Notes: generated by a model from the letters alone, not told the origin. 64,000 nt of DNA from Chryseobacterium artocarpi (GCF_001684975.1 NZ_MAYH01000050.1:124001-188000); one strand, 5' to 3'. Counted from the stretch's first letter, positions 7,615 to 16,402 are shown. Numbers and translations are program-made.

Positions 7615-9408
7615 ATGAAACGAATTTTATCCTTTTTTCTACTAAGCCTTGCATTAATAAATGCTTTGGCACAAATCCCTGCCGGATATTATAATAATGC
7701 AACAGGTTTAAGTAGTGCAGCTCTTAAAACAGCCCTTAGCCAGATCATAACTAATGGGCACTCCTTAAATATCACCTATAATGATCTTTGGAGTGCTTAT
7801 CAAACGACGGATCGCGATTATGATTATGATAACGATGGGACTATATTAGACATCTACTCTGAATTCCCTGTCGGACCTGATAATTACAACTATCCTTACG
7901 GAACATCACAATGTAGTGGAACCAGTGGTCCTGAAGGACATTGCTACAATAGAGAGCACATTATTCCTCAAAGCTTCTTTAATCAAGGCTTGCCTATGAG
8001 ATCTGATGCCCATTTTGTAAGAGCTACCGATGGAAAAGTAAACGGAGAGAGAGGAGATTTACCTTTTGGAAAAGTAGCAACTGCTAATTACACATCCCAA
8101 AACGGTTCTAAAAGAGGACTTTCGGCATCTGCAGGATATTCAAATACTGTATTTGAACCTATCGATGAATTTAAAGGAGATGTAGCGAGAATGATCTTTT
8201 ACTTTGTAACAAGATATGAAAATAAAATGGTAGAATTCTCTACAGGAGATATGCTGGCAAAGAATACTTATCCTAGCCTTCAGGATTGGGAGCTAACCCA
8301 GCTTATGGCTTGGCACATACAAGATCCGGTATCTGCAGCAGAAATCAGAAGAAATAATGCAACGTATATATTTCAGGGAAATAGAAATCCATTTATTGAC
8401 CACCCAGAATATGTAATGCAAATCTGGGGAGCTCAAACACCGGATACAGAAAACCCTACAGCTGCAACAAACTTAGCGACAAGCAATCCTACTTCAAATT
8501 CAATAGATCTTACCTGGACAGCTGCAACAGATAACGTAGGGGTAGTATCTTATAGTGTTTATGTAAATGGAATATTAAAAACAACAATATCAGGAACATC
8601 TACCTCTACAACAATAACAGGATTATCTCCATTAACAACCTATAACTTCTATTTAATTGCAAAAGATGCATTTAATAATTCATCACCACAAAGTAATGTA
8701 GCATCAGGAGTTACTCTTGACGGACCTGTCGGAACAGGAGGTTGCGGAACAGAAAATTTCAATACTATTACAGATAATGATAGTTCTTATAGCGAAAGAA
8801 TATGGACAAACAATGGTATCACATGGAAAGCAACAAACACAAAAGTAGATCAACCAATTGGTACAACAAAAGCTATAACCATCAGAACCGGAGAACTTAC
8901 AAGCTCTTCTATCGCGGGAGGGATTAAGAGTTTAACGTTAACAACTAAACGAATATTTTCAGGTTCAAATGGTAGTTTAAATGTTTTGATTAATGGAACT
9001 AATGTAGGTACTATTCCCTACACTACTACAGCGACCACAACAACAATTGACAATATCAATATCAGTGGGGATATAATAATCAAAATCACCAGCACAACCG
9101 GCAACAGACCTACAATGGATGACCTTAGCTGGACTTGTTACAACGAATCATTATCCACTTCTGAAGTTAAAAAAGACAAATCTCAATTTACGATCTACCC
9201 TAACCCGGTTAAGAACAACGAATTATTTGTAAAAGGTGAAAACCTAAACAAAATTTCAAAAGCTGAAATCTATGACCTTTCTGGCAAGATGATTGAAGTG
9301 ATTACAAACCCTTTCAAAAATTCAAACAAAATCAATCTGAAAGGACTCGTAAAAGGAACTTATATATTAAAAACAGATCATTTCTCTACCAAATTCATTG
9401 TAGAATAA
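7615..9408 (+). CDS. secreted endonuclease I with fibronectin-III and type IX sorting domains
   Basis: A 597-residue secreted protein. The signal peptide is MKRILSFFLLSLALINALAQ. Residues ~20-285 form an endonuclease I domain: YNREHIIPQSFF carries the His-metal catalytic signature, with GERGDLPFGKV and RMIFYFVTRYEN around it. A fibronectin type III domain follows (about 288-375), then a beta-rich domain (about 380-505) and a type A C-terminal sorting domain (about 520-597, FTIYPNPVKNNELFV to GTYILKT). The last domain directs export through the type IX system, with later removal. The likely job is extracellular DNA or RNA breakdown for nutrients or biofilm turnover. The upstream sequence has TACCTTTA, a near match to the -7 box. 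Confidence 0.92.
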   Translation: MKRILSFFLLSLALINALAQIPAGYYNNATGLSSAALKTALSQIITNGHSLNITYNDLWSAYQTTDRDYDYDNDGTILDIYSEFPVGPDNYNYPYGTSQCSGTSGPEGHCYNREHIIPQSFFNQGLPMRSDAHFVRATDGKVNGERGDLPFGKVATANYTSQNGSKRGLSASAGYSNTVFEPIDEFKGDVARMIFYFVTRYENKMVEFSTGDMLAKNTYPSLQDWELTQLMAWHIQDPVSAAEIRRNNATYIFQGNRNPFIDHPEYVMQIWGAQTPDTENPTAATNLATSNPTSNSIDLTWTAATDNVGVVSYSVYVNGILKTTISGTSTSTTITGLSPLTTYNFYLIAKDAFNNSSPQSNVASGVTLDGPVGTGGCGTENFNTITDNDSSYSERIWTNNGITWKATNTKVDQPIGTTKAITIRTGELTSSSIAGGIKSLTLTTKRIFSGSNGSLNVLINGTNVGTIPYTTTATTTTIDNINISGDIIIKITSTTGNRPTMDDLSWTCYNESLSTSEVKKDKSQFTIYPNPVKNNELFVKGENLNKISKAEIYDLSGKMIEVITNPFKNSNKINLKGLVKGTYILKTDHFSTKFIVE

Positions 9409-9430
9409 TTATTACAAAATATTTCACACT

Positions 9431-9457
9431 AAAAGACCGGATTTTTCCGGTCTTTTT
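9431..9457 (+). terminator. intrinsic terminator after the endonuclease gene
   Basis: AAAAGACCGG, a six-base AT loop and CCGGTCTTTTTTT form a strong hairpin with a T run, 23 bases past the stop codon. Confidence 0.9.
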
Positions 9458-9460
9458 TTA

Positions 9461-9468
9461 TAATTTTG
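9461..9468 (+). promoter_or_regulatory. -7 box TAATTTTG directly before aroE
   Basis: TAATTTTG fits TAnnTTTG and ends five bases before the aroE ATG at 9474. Transcription starting the usual few bases downstream would give an mRNA with almost no leader. Confidence 0.5.
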
Positions 9469-9473
9469 ATCAT

Positions 9474-10211
9474 ATGGATTCCAATAAAAAATTAGGATTG
9501 ATAGGACGTAATATTTCTTATTCTTTTTCTAAAAAATTTTTCGAGAATAAATTCCAAAAGCTTATGCTTAAGGACTTTTCTTACGATATTTTTGATCTAA
9601 ATGAAATCAGCGAGGTAGAAAAACTTTTCTCATCACCTGAACTTTTAGGATTCAATGTAACTATTCCTTACAAAGAGCAGATCATTACTTATCTTGATGA
9701 ATTAAGTGACGAGGCTGAAAAAATAGGTGCGGTAAACTGTGTTTTAATTCAGGATGGAAAAAAAACAGGGTATAACACCGATGCATTCGGGTTTGAAAAA
9801 ACCTTACTCCTTCATAAAAAAACAAATCAGGATAAAGCTTTAATTCTAGGAAACGGAGGCGCAGCAAAAGCAGTAAAATATGTTTTGGATAAACATAACA
9901 TTCCTTCCCAAACCATTTCAAGAAGCACCGAAATCAATTTTGAAAACCTGGATAAAGAAACCGTTCAGGAACATACGATTATTATCCAATGTACTCCAGT
10001 AGGGACATTCCCAAATGTGGAAGATTGCTTAAACTTTCCTTTCGACGGACTTTCTACAGAACATTTGGTAATCGATTTAATATACAACCCAAACTACACT
10101 CAATTTATCATCAATGCTTCAGAAAAAGGAGCAAAAACGGTAAACGGTTATTATATGCTTGAGCAACAAGCAGAAAAAGCTTGGGAAATTTGGAATTTTC
10201 AAAAAAAATAA
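9474..10211 (+). CDS. aroE: shikimate dehydrogenase
   Basis: A 245-residue enzyme, slightly short for AroE as is common in Bacteroidetes. The substrate-binding part has GRNISYSFSKKFF, FNVTIPYKEQI and GAVNCV; the lysine of the YKE segment is the catalytic one. The NADP-binding part has ALILGNGGAAKAVKYVL. The C-terminal NGYYMLEQQAEKAWEIW is also conserved. It reduces 3-dehydroshikimate to shikimate in aromatic amino acid synthesis, in the cytoplasm. No other aro gene is adjacent. The start at 9474 is favoured because the terminator and -7 box lie immediately upstream. Confidence 0.93.
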   Translation: MDSNKKLGLIGRNISYSFSKKFFENKFQKLMLKDFSYDIFDLNEISEVEKLFSSPELLGFNVTIPYKEQIITYLDELSDEAEKIGAVNCVLIQDGKKTGYNTDAFGFEKTLLLHKKTNQDKALILGNGGAAKAVKYVLDKHNIPSQTISRSTEINFENLDKETVQEHTIIIQCTPVGTFPNVEDCLNFPFDGLSTEHLVIDLIYNPNYTQFIINASEKGAKTVNGYYMLEQQAEKAWEIWNFQKK

Positions 10212-10288
10212 CATAAATTAGTACTTTAATTGACTTTACAGCTATATAATATAAAGGATATTAACGCCACTCACATAAAAGATTTGCT

Positions 10289-12091
10289 ATGATTACAGAA
10301 AACAATCTTTCTGAAAACGAAGAAAAGAAAAATCCTAACGAAGTATCTCAGGAAACATCAGAAAATACAAATTCTCATGATGCAGTTTCCCATGAAGATG
10401 ATGCGGAACACCTGGAAGAACATGAAGATGTAGATATTTCTTTGGCTGATGCCTTAAAGGAAATGGAAAAAATAATCAACACTCCCAATGCTGGTGAAAA
10501 CTTCAAGAGATTCAATCAGCTGAAGGAAAAAGCAAGTCATTACATCCATGATGAAGTTGAAGATAAAAAGCATGAATATGCAGAGGCTGGAAATGCTCCC
10601 GAAAATTTCAGTTACGAGCATCCTCTACAAACAAAATTTTCAGCTTTGGTAAACATCTTCAAAGAAAAACATGATGATTTCCAAAAAGGTCAGGAAGAAG
10701 AACAGAAAAAGAATCTTGACCACCGTCAGAATATCATTGAAAGATTAAAAAATCTATATACAAACTCAGAACCAGGCACCAACCTTTTCAAATCTATTCG
10801 TGAGATCAAAGAAGATTGGTCAAAAGCAGGACAGGTTGCTAAGTCAGAATTTAAAATTCTTAACAATAACTATTTCCACCACCTGAACCAATTTTATCAG
10901 ATGCTGGATTTGAATAAAGAATTTCTTGAACAAGAATACAGCCACAATCTTGAAAAAAGACAGCACATTATCGCCCGCGCTCAGGAATTGGAAAATGAAC
11001 CGGTAATTCAAAAGGCTTTAAATGAGCTTCAATACCTTCACAAACTATGGAAGGAAGAAGCAGAACCTGTAGCTGAAGAATTCCGTGAAAAAACTTGGGA
11101 AGAGTTTAAAGAAATTTCTAACAAAATTCACGAAAGAAAATCTGAACTTTCAGCATCTATTGAAAAAGAACAGGCTGCTAATCTCGAAAAGAAAAGCCAG
11201 ATCATTACTGAAATCAAGAAGCTTTCTGAGCCATCGGAAACTCCTAATCACAACTACTGGCAAAACGCCATCAAAAGAGTTGAAGATTTACGTTCAGAAT
11301 TTTTAAAAACCGGAAGTGTGCCGAGAAAATTATCCAATCAAAACTGGAATGATTTCAAGACGACACTCAGAGGTTTTAATACTACGAAAAATAACTATTA
11401 TAAATCGTTAAAAGGTTCTCAACAGGCTAATCTGGAAGAAAAACTAAAACTTATCCAGACTGCTCAGGATAATCAAAACAACGAAGAATGGGACATTGCT
11501 GTTCCGTTGTTTAAAAAGCTTCAGGAAGACTGGAAAAAGATAGGACACGTTCCAAAGAGCATGACCAATAAGATCTGGGATGAATTCCGTGATGCTTGTA
11601 ATGCATTCTTCAACAATTACAGAGAGAAAAACAATACTTCCACAGACAATTGGAAAGAAAACTTTAAAAATAAAAGAGCTCTTCTTGACGAATTAAAAAC
11701 GGTAAGCAACGAAGAAGGCAGTATTGAAAAGATTGAACAGATCAAAACTGCATGGAACAATATTGGAAAAGTTCCAAGAGATAAAATTTCAATCAACACT
11801 GAATTCAACAAGACATTAAGAGAGAAACTTAAGATCAATAAAATTAACGAGCTTGAACTAAAAGAAGAAGGTTTATCTGAAAATCAACTTACTGATAAAG
11901 CAAGAAAGATTAAAAACCAAATCTCTGACCTGGAAGCTGAAATTGTAAAACTGGAAAACAACCTTTCATTCTTCAACAAACCATCAAGAGAAAATCCTCT
12001 TTTAAAAGATACTTACAATACTATTGATGAGAAAAAAGCTCATTTGGAAACATTAAAGCAAAATCTTCACAATATTATTGCCGGAGAATAA
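10289..12091 (+). CDS. DUF349 repeat protein
   Basis: A 600-residue acidic, almost wholly helical protein. After a charged, low-complexity N-terminus (residues 1-55), it repeats a ~75-residue unit with a Trp-containing helix pair at about 170, 250, 330, 405 and 485 (for example EDWSKAGQVAKSE, EDWKKIGHVPKSM, TAWNNIGKVPRDK). These are DUF349 repeats. The last ~70 residues form a coiled coil. DUF349 proteins are conserved throughout Bacteroidetes without a settled function; a single-gene unit with its own terminator is seen here. No signal peptide is present, so it should be cytoplasmic. Confidence 0.88.
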   Translation: MITENNLSENEEKKNPNEVSQETSENTNSHDAVSHEDDAEHLEEHEDVDISLADALKEMEKIINTPNAGENFKRFNQLKEKASHYIHDEVEDKKHEYAEAGNAPENFSYEHPLQTKFSALVNIFKEKHDDFQKGQEEEQKKNLDHRQNIIERLKNLYTNSEPGTNLFKSIREIKEDWSKAGQVAKSEFKILNNNYFHHLNQFYQMLDLNKEFLEQEYSHNLEKRQHIIARAQELENEPVIQKALNELQYLHKLWKEEAEPVAEEFREKTWEEFKEISNKIHERKSELSASIEKEQAANLEKKSQIITEIKKLSEPSETPNHNYWQNAIKRVEDLRSEFLKTGSVPRKLSNQNWNDFKTTLRGFNTTKNNYYKSLKGSQQANLEEKLKLIQTAQDNQNNEEWDIAVPLFKKLQEDWKKIGHVPKSMTNKIWDEFRDACNAFFNNYREKNNTSTDNWKENFKNKRALLDELKTVSNEEGSIEKIEQIKTAWNNIGKVPRDKISINTEFNKTLREKLKINKINELELKEEGLSENQLTDKARKIKNQISDLEAEIVKLENNLSFFNKPSRENPLLKDTYNTIDEKKAHLETLKQNLHNIIAGE

Positions 12092-12108
12092 ATCTTAATA
12101 AAACAAAT

Positions 12109-12142
12109 AAAAGCGGAGCAAAGCAATTTGTCTTCGCTTTTT
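12109..12142 (+). terminator. intrinsic terminator after the DUF349 gene
   Basis: AAAAGCG pairs with CGCTTTT around a 19-base loop with some further inner pairing, and a T run follows. A possible TTG start for ribD at 12128 falls inside this hairpin, which argues for the ATG at 12155. Confidence 0.6.
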
Positions 12143-12154
12143 CTTTTTAAATCT

Positions 12155-13180
12155 ATGAACAACGACGAATTTTATATTAAAAGGTGTATCGAACTAGCTC
12201 AAAAAGCTCTGGGAAAAACCTATCCCAACCCACTTGTCGGTAGCGTAATTGTCCACAATGGGGAAATCATCGGCGAAGGTTATCATCACAAAGCAGGAGA
12301 AAATCACGCTGAAATCAATGCCATCAATTCTGTTAAAAATAAAGAACTCATCCCTGAATCTACCATCTATGTGTCATTGGAACCATGCGCACACTACGGA
12401 AAAACACCACCTTGTGCTTTAAAAATTAAAGAACTGGGGTTTAAAAAAGTAGTGATCGGAGCGATGGATTCTCATGATAAAGTAAATGGAAAAGGGAAAA
12501 AAATCATTCACGATGCAGGAATTGAAGTCGTTTCAGGAATTCTTGAAAACGAATGCATTGAACTGAATAAAAGATTTTTCACTTATCACGAAAAGAAAAG
12601 ACCTTACATTATTTTAAAATGGGCAGAATCTGGTGATGGATTCTTGGATAAGGATTTTAAACCTACAGCAATTTCAAATACGCTAGTTAATCAATTTGTA
12701 CATCAATTAAGAGCTAATGAACATGCTATTTTAGTGGGAACACAAACCGCTTTAACTGACAATCCGAGTTTAACCGTAAGAAATGTTGAAGGAACGAATC
12801 CAGTCAGAATTTTAATTGATTTTGATTTAAAAGTTCCTGATGACTTTAAAATTTATAACAATGAAGCTAAAACACTTGTTTTAAATATCATTAAAGAAAG
12901 CACTGAAAGTAATATTCATTTCATTACAATAGAAAAGGAAAACTTTTTGAATAATCTGATGAATGTTTTATACAGAGAGCAGATACAATCTGTTATTATT
13001 GAAGGTGGACGCTTTACATTACAGCAATTTATTGATGCTAAGCTTTGGGATGAAGCAATCATTATTAAAAATGAAAATCTCATATTAGAAAACGGCACAA
13101 AAGCCCCTGAATTTAGCAATACAGCCTATAAAACAGGAAATTACAGAGATAATAAAATTTCTTTTTATAAGTCGAATTAA
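12155..13180 (+). CDS. ribD: bifunctional diaminohydroxyphosphoribosylaminopyrimidine deaminase/reductase
   Basis: A 341-residue protein starting MNNDEFYIKRCIELA. The N-terminal deaminase (about 1-145) has the zinc site HAEINAI and SLEPCAHYGKTPPCALKI; the C-terminal reductase (about 150-341) has RANEHAILVGTQTALTDNPSLTVR and a Rossmann-like core with IIEGGRFTLQQFI. It performs the second and third steps of riboflavin synthesis. No other rib gene is adjacent. The start was moved from an in-frame TTG at 12128 to the ATG at 12155, because the earlier codon lies in the preceding terminator stem. Confidence 0.94.
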   Translation: MNNDEFYIKRCIELAQKALGKTYPNPLVGSVIVHNGEIIGEGYHHKAGENHAEINAINSVKNKELIPESTIYVSLEPCAHYGKTPPCALKIKELGFKKVVIGAMDSHDKVNGKGKKIIHDAGIEVVSGILENECIELNKRFFTYHEKKRPYIILKWAESGDGFLDKDFKPTAISNTLVNQFVHQLRANEHAILVGTQTALTDNPSLTVRNVEGTNPVRILIDFDLKVPDDFKIYNNEAKTLVLNIIKESTESNIHFITIEKENFLNNLMNVLYREQIQSVIIEGGRFTLQQFIDAKLWDEAIIIKNENLILENGTKAPEFSNTAYKTGNYRDNKISFYKSN

Positions 13181-13199
13181 CATATTTTATCACTCATAA

Positions 13200-13230
13200 T
13201 TGAAATAATTTCTTTACATTAGTAATATCA
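13200..13230 (+). promoter_or_regulatory. possible promoter of the GG-leader peptide gene
   Basis: TTG at 13200-13202, a 20-base spacer and TAATATCA at 13223-13230 give the normal Bacteroidetes spacing, but the -7 box matches TAnnTTTG only in part. It ends 12 bases before the ATG. Confidence 0.3.
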
Positions 13231-13242
13231 AAAAATATTATC

Positions 13243-13410
13243 ATGAAAAATTTAAAGAAAGTTTCAAGACAAGAGTTAAAAAAAGTCAGCGGAGGTATTG
13301 CTCCTAAGTGTTGTTCATATTACCCACCACAATGGCAACACTGCTGTCCAACACCTTCAAGTATGAGTTGTCCACCACCTTGGGAAGAAGGAAGTTTCCC
13401 ATCATGCTAA
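13243..13410 (+). CDS. small Cys-rich GG-leader (bacteriocin-like) peptide
   Basis: A 55-codon gene. The first 18 residues, MKNLKKVSRQELKKVSGG, form a classic double-glycine leader: basic, amphipathic, ending in Gly-Gly. The remaining 37 residues hold six cysteines (positions 23, 24, 34, 35, 43, 55), eight prolines and two tryptophans and have little charge. Leaders of this kind are trimmed by C39 peptidase ABC exporters. Chryseobacterium genomes encode many short proteins with this leader, usually called bacteriocin-like. No modification enzyme, exporter or immunity gene is adjacent, so the maturation machinery must be elsewhere. A strong terminator 22 bases later supports a real monocistronic gene. 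The function is not known: antimicrobial, signal and structural roles are all open. Confidence 0.8.
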   Translation: MKNLKKVSRQELKKVSGGIAPKCCSYYPPQWQHCCPTPSSMSCPPPWEEGSFPSC

Positions 13411-13431
13411 AATTATTTAAATAAAAAAATC

Positions 13432-13456
13432 AAAGAGAGCGTTTTTCGCTCTTTTT
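13432..13456 (+). terminator. terminator of the GG-leader peptide gene
   Basis: AAAGAGAGCG, a five-base T loop and CGCTCTTTTT form a ten-pair stem ending in T, 22 bases after the stop codon. Confidence 0.85.
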
Positions 13457-13504
13457 ACGTTTAAGACTTTTCAGGATATTACCTGATACTAAATTCTAAA
13501 GTTT

Positions 13505-13512
13505 TAAATTTG
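13505..13512 (+). promoter_or_regulatory. -7 box of the IMPACT-family gene
   Basis: TAAATTTG matches the Bacteroidetes -7 consensus and lies 22 bases before the ATG at 13535. Confidence 0.65.
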
Positions 13513-13534
13513 CACCACTAATTGCTGAGAGGTC

Positions 13535-14137
13535 ATGTTCGAATACAAAACCATAGAAAAACCCATAGAAAACACTTTATTAAAAGAAAAAGGAAGCAAG
13601 TTTATTGGATTTGCTTTCCCCGTCACCAATGAAAAGGAACTCAAAGCTGCATTGGAAAAAATCAGGGAAGAACATCCAAAAGCAACACACCATTGTTATG
13701 CTTTCAGAATGGGATTAAATGGTGAAAATTACAGGGCTAATGATGATGGTGAACCCTCAGGAAGTGCCGGACTCCCTATTTACAATCAACTCTTGGCAAA
13801 TGAAATCACCAATGTTCTTGTTATTTCGGTGCGTTATTATGGGGGCACAAAGCTAGGCGTTTCAGGTTTAGTAAAAGCTTATAAAGAATGTGCAAAAATC
13901 ACTCTGGAAGAAGCCAATATCATTACAAGAGAACTGGAAACTGAAATCGAGATTCAATTCAACTTCAATCAACAGAATACCATCTTTACTCTACTTTCAA
14001 AATTTGACGCCAAGGTTTTAAACTTTGATGCAAATGAAAACTGTATTCTTACCGCTTCTTTAAAGCTAGCACAAAAAGAAAGCATTTCAGAAAAACTATC
14101 AGAAATGCAACATGTCTCATTTGAATTTAATGATTAA
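13535..14137 (+). CDS. YigZ/IMPACT family protein
   Basis: A 200-residue protein. The N-terminal IMPACT domain (about 10-125) shows KGSKFIGFAFPV, THHCYAFRMG, NDDGEPSGSAGLPI and SVRYYGGTKLGVSGLVKAY, the family's conserved stretches. The C-terminal ~65 residues form the ferredoxin-like DUF1949 domain. Bacterial members such as E. coli YigZ have no settled role, although the eukaryotic relative regulates translation through Gcn1. The protein should be cytoplasmic. It has its own -7 box and is separated from the next, convergent gene by a bidirectional hairpin. Confidence 0.92.
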   Translation: MFEYKTIEKPIENTLLKEKGSKFIGFAFPVTNEKELKAALEKIREEHPKATHHCYAFRMGLNGENYRANDDGEPSGSAGLPIYNQLLANEITNVLVISVRYYGGTKLGVSGLVKAYKECAKITLEEANIITRELETEIEIQFNFNQQNTIFTLLSKFDAKVLNFDANENCILTASLKLAQKESISEKLSEMQHVSFEFND

Positions 14138-14160
14138 ACCTATCAAGAAATAATAAAAAA

Positions 14161-14183
14161 CATCTCAGAAAATATCTGAGATG
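14161..14183. terminator. bidirectional terminator between convergent genes
   Basis: CATCTCAGA, a five-base AT loop and TCTGAGATG form a perfect nine-pair stem flanked by an A run on the left and AT-rich sequence on the right. It separates the plus-strand IMPACT gene from the minus-strand peptidase gene. Confidence 0.8.
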
Positions 14184-14209
14184 CTATATATTTCATATGA
14201 ATCTTAAGA

Positions 14210-14920
14210 TTAATCCCTTCTTCCACCAAGGAGTAATGATCCCCAATAAAGAAGTTGCGCCAAAGATCCTAATGCTGCAACAACATAAGTACGCGCTGCC
14301 CATTTTAAGCTGTCCTGTACACCAACAAATTCTTCGGTAGTTACAGTTCCTGTATCTTTAAGCCATTTCATTGCCCTGTTACTTGCGTCATATTCCACAG
14401 GAAGTGTTACGAAAGCAAATAATGTTGTCATGGCAAACATTGCTACACCAATTGCAAGAACCGTGGTATTTCCATTTGGATTCTCTATTGATCTTGAAGC
14501 TGCCATAACAGCGATACCTGCTATAAGAACAAACTGCATCAAATTGGAACTTATATTAACAATAGGAACAAGTTTTGAACGTAAATTCAACATTGAATAT
14601 CCTACCGCATGTTGTACGGCATGTCCGCATTCATGAGCTGCAACTGCTGCCGCTGCTGCATTTCTTTGCATATAGACTCCTTCTGAAAGGTTTACTGTTT
14701 TATCTACCGGATTATAGTGGTCCGTCAGCTGTCCGGGAACTGATATTACCTGAACATCATTAATCCCGTTATCTCTCAACATTTTTTCCGCTACTTCTTT
14801 CCCCGAAAGTCCGTTTCGAAGATGTACATTGGAATAATATTCAAATTTTGATTTCAACCTGGATGAAACCCACCAGCTCACCAGCATTGAAATACCAATA
14901 ATGATATAATAACCCGCCAT
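14210..14920 (-). CDS. YugP-like membrane zinc metallopeptidase
   Basis: A 236-residue membrane protein. One helix lies at the N-terminus (residues 2-20), followed by a cytosolic or periplasmic catalytic section with AAAAVAAHECGHAVQHAVGY, which carries the HExxH zinc motif (HECGH), then two hydrophobic helices at about 120-165 and a C-terminal one at about 212-232. PVEYDASNRAMKWL supplies a downstream conserved Glu/Asp that could be the third ligand. This matches the neutral zinc peptidase family of Bacillus YugP. Substrates are unknown. It stands alone, divergent from the GNAT gene. Confidence 0.9.
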   Translation of the reverse strand: MAGYYIIIGISMLVSWWVSSRLKSKFEYYSNVHLRNGLSGKEVAEKMLRDNGINDVQVISVPGQLTDHYNPVDKTVNLSEGVYMQRNAAAAAVAAHECGHAVQHAVGYSMLNLRSKLVPIVNISSNLMQFVLIAGIAVMAASRSIENPNGNTTVLAIGVAMFAMTTLFAFVTLPVEYDASNRAMKWLKDTGTVTTEEFVGVQDSLKWAARTYVVAALGSLAQLLYWGSLLLGGRRD

Positions 14921-14994
14921 TTTATATAGATTTTGTGTTCAATTTTTAAGCATAATGATATAAAAACTGTGCCAAAGTATCCGATAATATTATT

Positions 14995-15002
14995 TATATT
15001 TG
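14995..15002 (+). promoter_or_regulatory. -7 box of the GNAT gene
   Basis: TATATTTG fits TAnnTTTG and lies 24 bases before the ATG at 15026. It also rules out an in-frame start at 14933, which would be upstream of the promoter. Confidence 0.65.
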
Positions 15003-15025
15003 TTCTCAAATTACTCTCAAAAAAC

Positions 15026-16159
15026 ATGTCAACAGTTTCAATTATTGAAGTAAAAACTACCGGTCAGCTCAAGCAATTCGTAAGATTCCCCATGGATCTG
15101 TACAAAAATAATCCGTACTATGTTCCATCTTTTATCAATGACGAAATCAACATCTGGAATGCTGATGAAAATCCTGCACTTCAATATTCTGAAGCCAAAC
15201 AGTATTTAGCCTATAAAAATGATAAAATTGTAGGGAGAATTGCAGTTCTTATTAACCATAAAGAAGAAAAAGAATTAGGGATCCAAAAAGTACGTTTTGG
15301 ATGGATTGATTTTATTGATGATGAAGAAGTTTCTCAGGCATTGATTCAAAAAGCAATTGATTATGCAAGAGAGAAAAACATCAACAAAATTGAGGGTCCT
15401 ATGGGCTTTACCAATCTTGACAAAGCAGGAATGCTGATTAAAGGGTTTGATCAACTGGCAACCATGATTGGTATTTACAATAATGATTACTACCCAAGAC
15501 ATCTTGAGAAACTAGGTTTAGTCAAAGAAAAAGAATGGGTAGAATTTGAAATCAAGTTCCCTGAATCATTACCTGATAAAATCCATAAATTCAATCAGCT
15601 GATTTCCGAGAAATACAAACTTCATGTATTGAGATTTAAGAATAAGGAAGAAATTATCCGTTATGTAGACCCTATGTTTGACCTTCTGGATGAAACATAT
15701 AAGCACCTTTCTACCTACACTCCTATTTCTGACGAACAACGTAAGACATACAAAGAAAAATACTTCAAGCTTATTGATAAAGATTTCATCGTTTGTATTG
15801 CTGATGAGAATGATAACCTTATATCTTTTGCAATTACAATGCCTTCTTACTCAAAAGCATTGCAGAAATCCGGTGGTAAACTACTTCCTTTCGGTTGGTG
15901 GCATTTTTTAAGAGCCGGAAAGAAAAACGACAGAGCCAATTTTTACCTGATCGGTATTCATCCTGACTACCAAAGAAGAGGAGTAACATCTATTATCTTC
16001 AAGGAAATATTTGATACTTTCAAGAAAAAAGGAGTTAAAATACTAGAAACAAACCCTGAATTGGAAGAGAACAAAAGTATTCAACTGCTTTGGCAGGATT
16101 ACAATCCGGTAAATCATAAGCGAAGAAGAACTTACTCATTAGAGATAAATGATCAGTAA
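15026..16159 (+). CDS. GNAT-family acyltransferase-like protein
   Basis: A 377-residue cytoplasmic protein. The N-terminus (STVSIIEVKTTGQLKQFVRF) and the segment KNNPYYVPSF resemble the large two-lobed N-acyltransferase-like proteins related to E. coli YghO. A second GNAT lobe near the C-terminus contains FYLIGIHPDYQRRGVTSIIF, with the acetyl-CoA-binding RRGVTS turn. Substrate is unknown; peptide or lipid acylation has been suggested for the wider family. The start at 15026 was chosen over the earlier one at 14933 because a -7 box lies between them. A small membrane protein gene follows after 66 bases. Confidence 0.85.
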   Translation: MSTVSIIEVKTTGQLKQFVRFPMDLYKNNPYYVPSFINDEINIWNADENPALQYSEAKQYLAYKNDKIVGRIAVLINHKEEKELGIQKVRFGWIDFIDDEEVSQALIQKAIDYAREKNINKIEGPMGFTNLDKAGMLIKGFDQLATMIGIYNNDYYPRHLEKLGLVKEKEWVEFEIKFPESLPDKIHKFNQLISEKYKLHVLRFKNKEEIIRYVDPMFDLLDETYKHLSTYTPISDEQRKTYKEKYFKLIDKDFIVCIADENDNLISFAITMPSYSKALQKSGGKLLPFGWWHFLRAGKKNDRANFYLIGIHPDYQRRGVTSIIFKEIFDTFKKKGVKILETNPELEENKSIQLLWQDYNPVNHKRRRTYSLEINDQ

Positions 16160-16225
16160 CCACAATGATTCATTACATTATTTTATTGATTCTAAAACTT
16201 CCCCACCCTTAAACACTCTTACCTC

Positions 16226-16402
16226 ATGAAACCACAACTTATCGTATTCGCTGTTCTGATTGCTGCATATATTATTTATAACTTCTTTTTCCAGATTGCA
16301 GATGACAAAACAAATACAGCAATTAACATTGGTTTTGGAAGTATTCTTTTCGGATATATATCATTTATGGCTTATTCTCTTCTCAAAAAAATGAAAAAGT
16401 AA
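16226..16402 (+). CDS. small two-helix membrane protein
   Basis: A 58-codon gene with ATG at 16226 and stop at 16400-16402. It encodes a hydrophobic helix at residues 4-22 (LIVFAVLIAAYIIYNFFF), a polar turn with DDKTNT, and a second helix at 33-53, ending in the basic tail LLKKMKK, so both ends should face the cytoplasm. I do not recognise a family. Codon use and composition look coding, and the two-helix layout is well formed, but no ribosome binding site stands out. Confidence 0.6.
   Translation: MKPQLIVFAVLIAAYIIYNFFFQIADDKTNTAINIGFGSILFGYISFMAYSLLKKMKK

Noticed and set aside
12128..12154. Upstream TTG start for ribD
   Set aside because: It is inside the terminator hairpin of the DUF349 gene, and the added residues do not match the RibD N-terminus.
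14933..15025. Upstream start for the GNAT gene
   Set aside because: The -7 box at 14995-15002 lies downstream of it, so the codon would not be transcribed.
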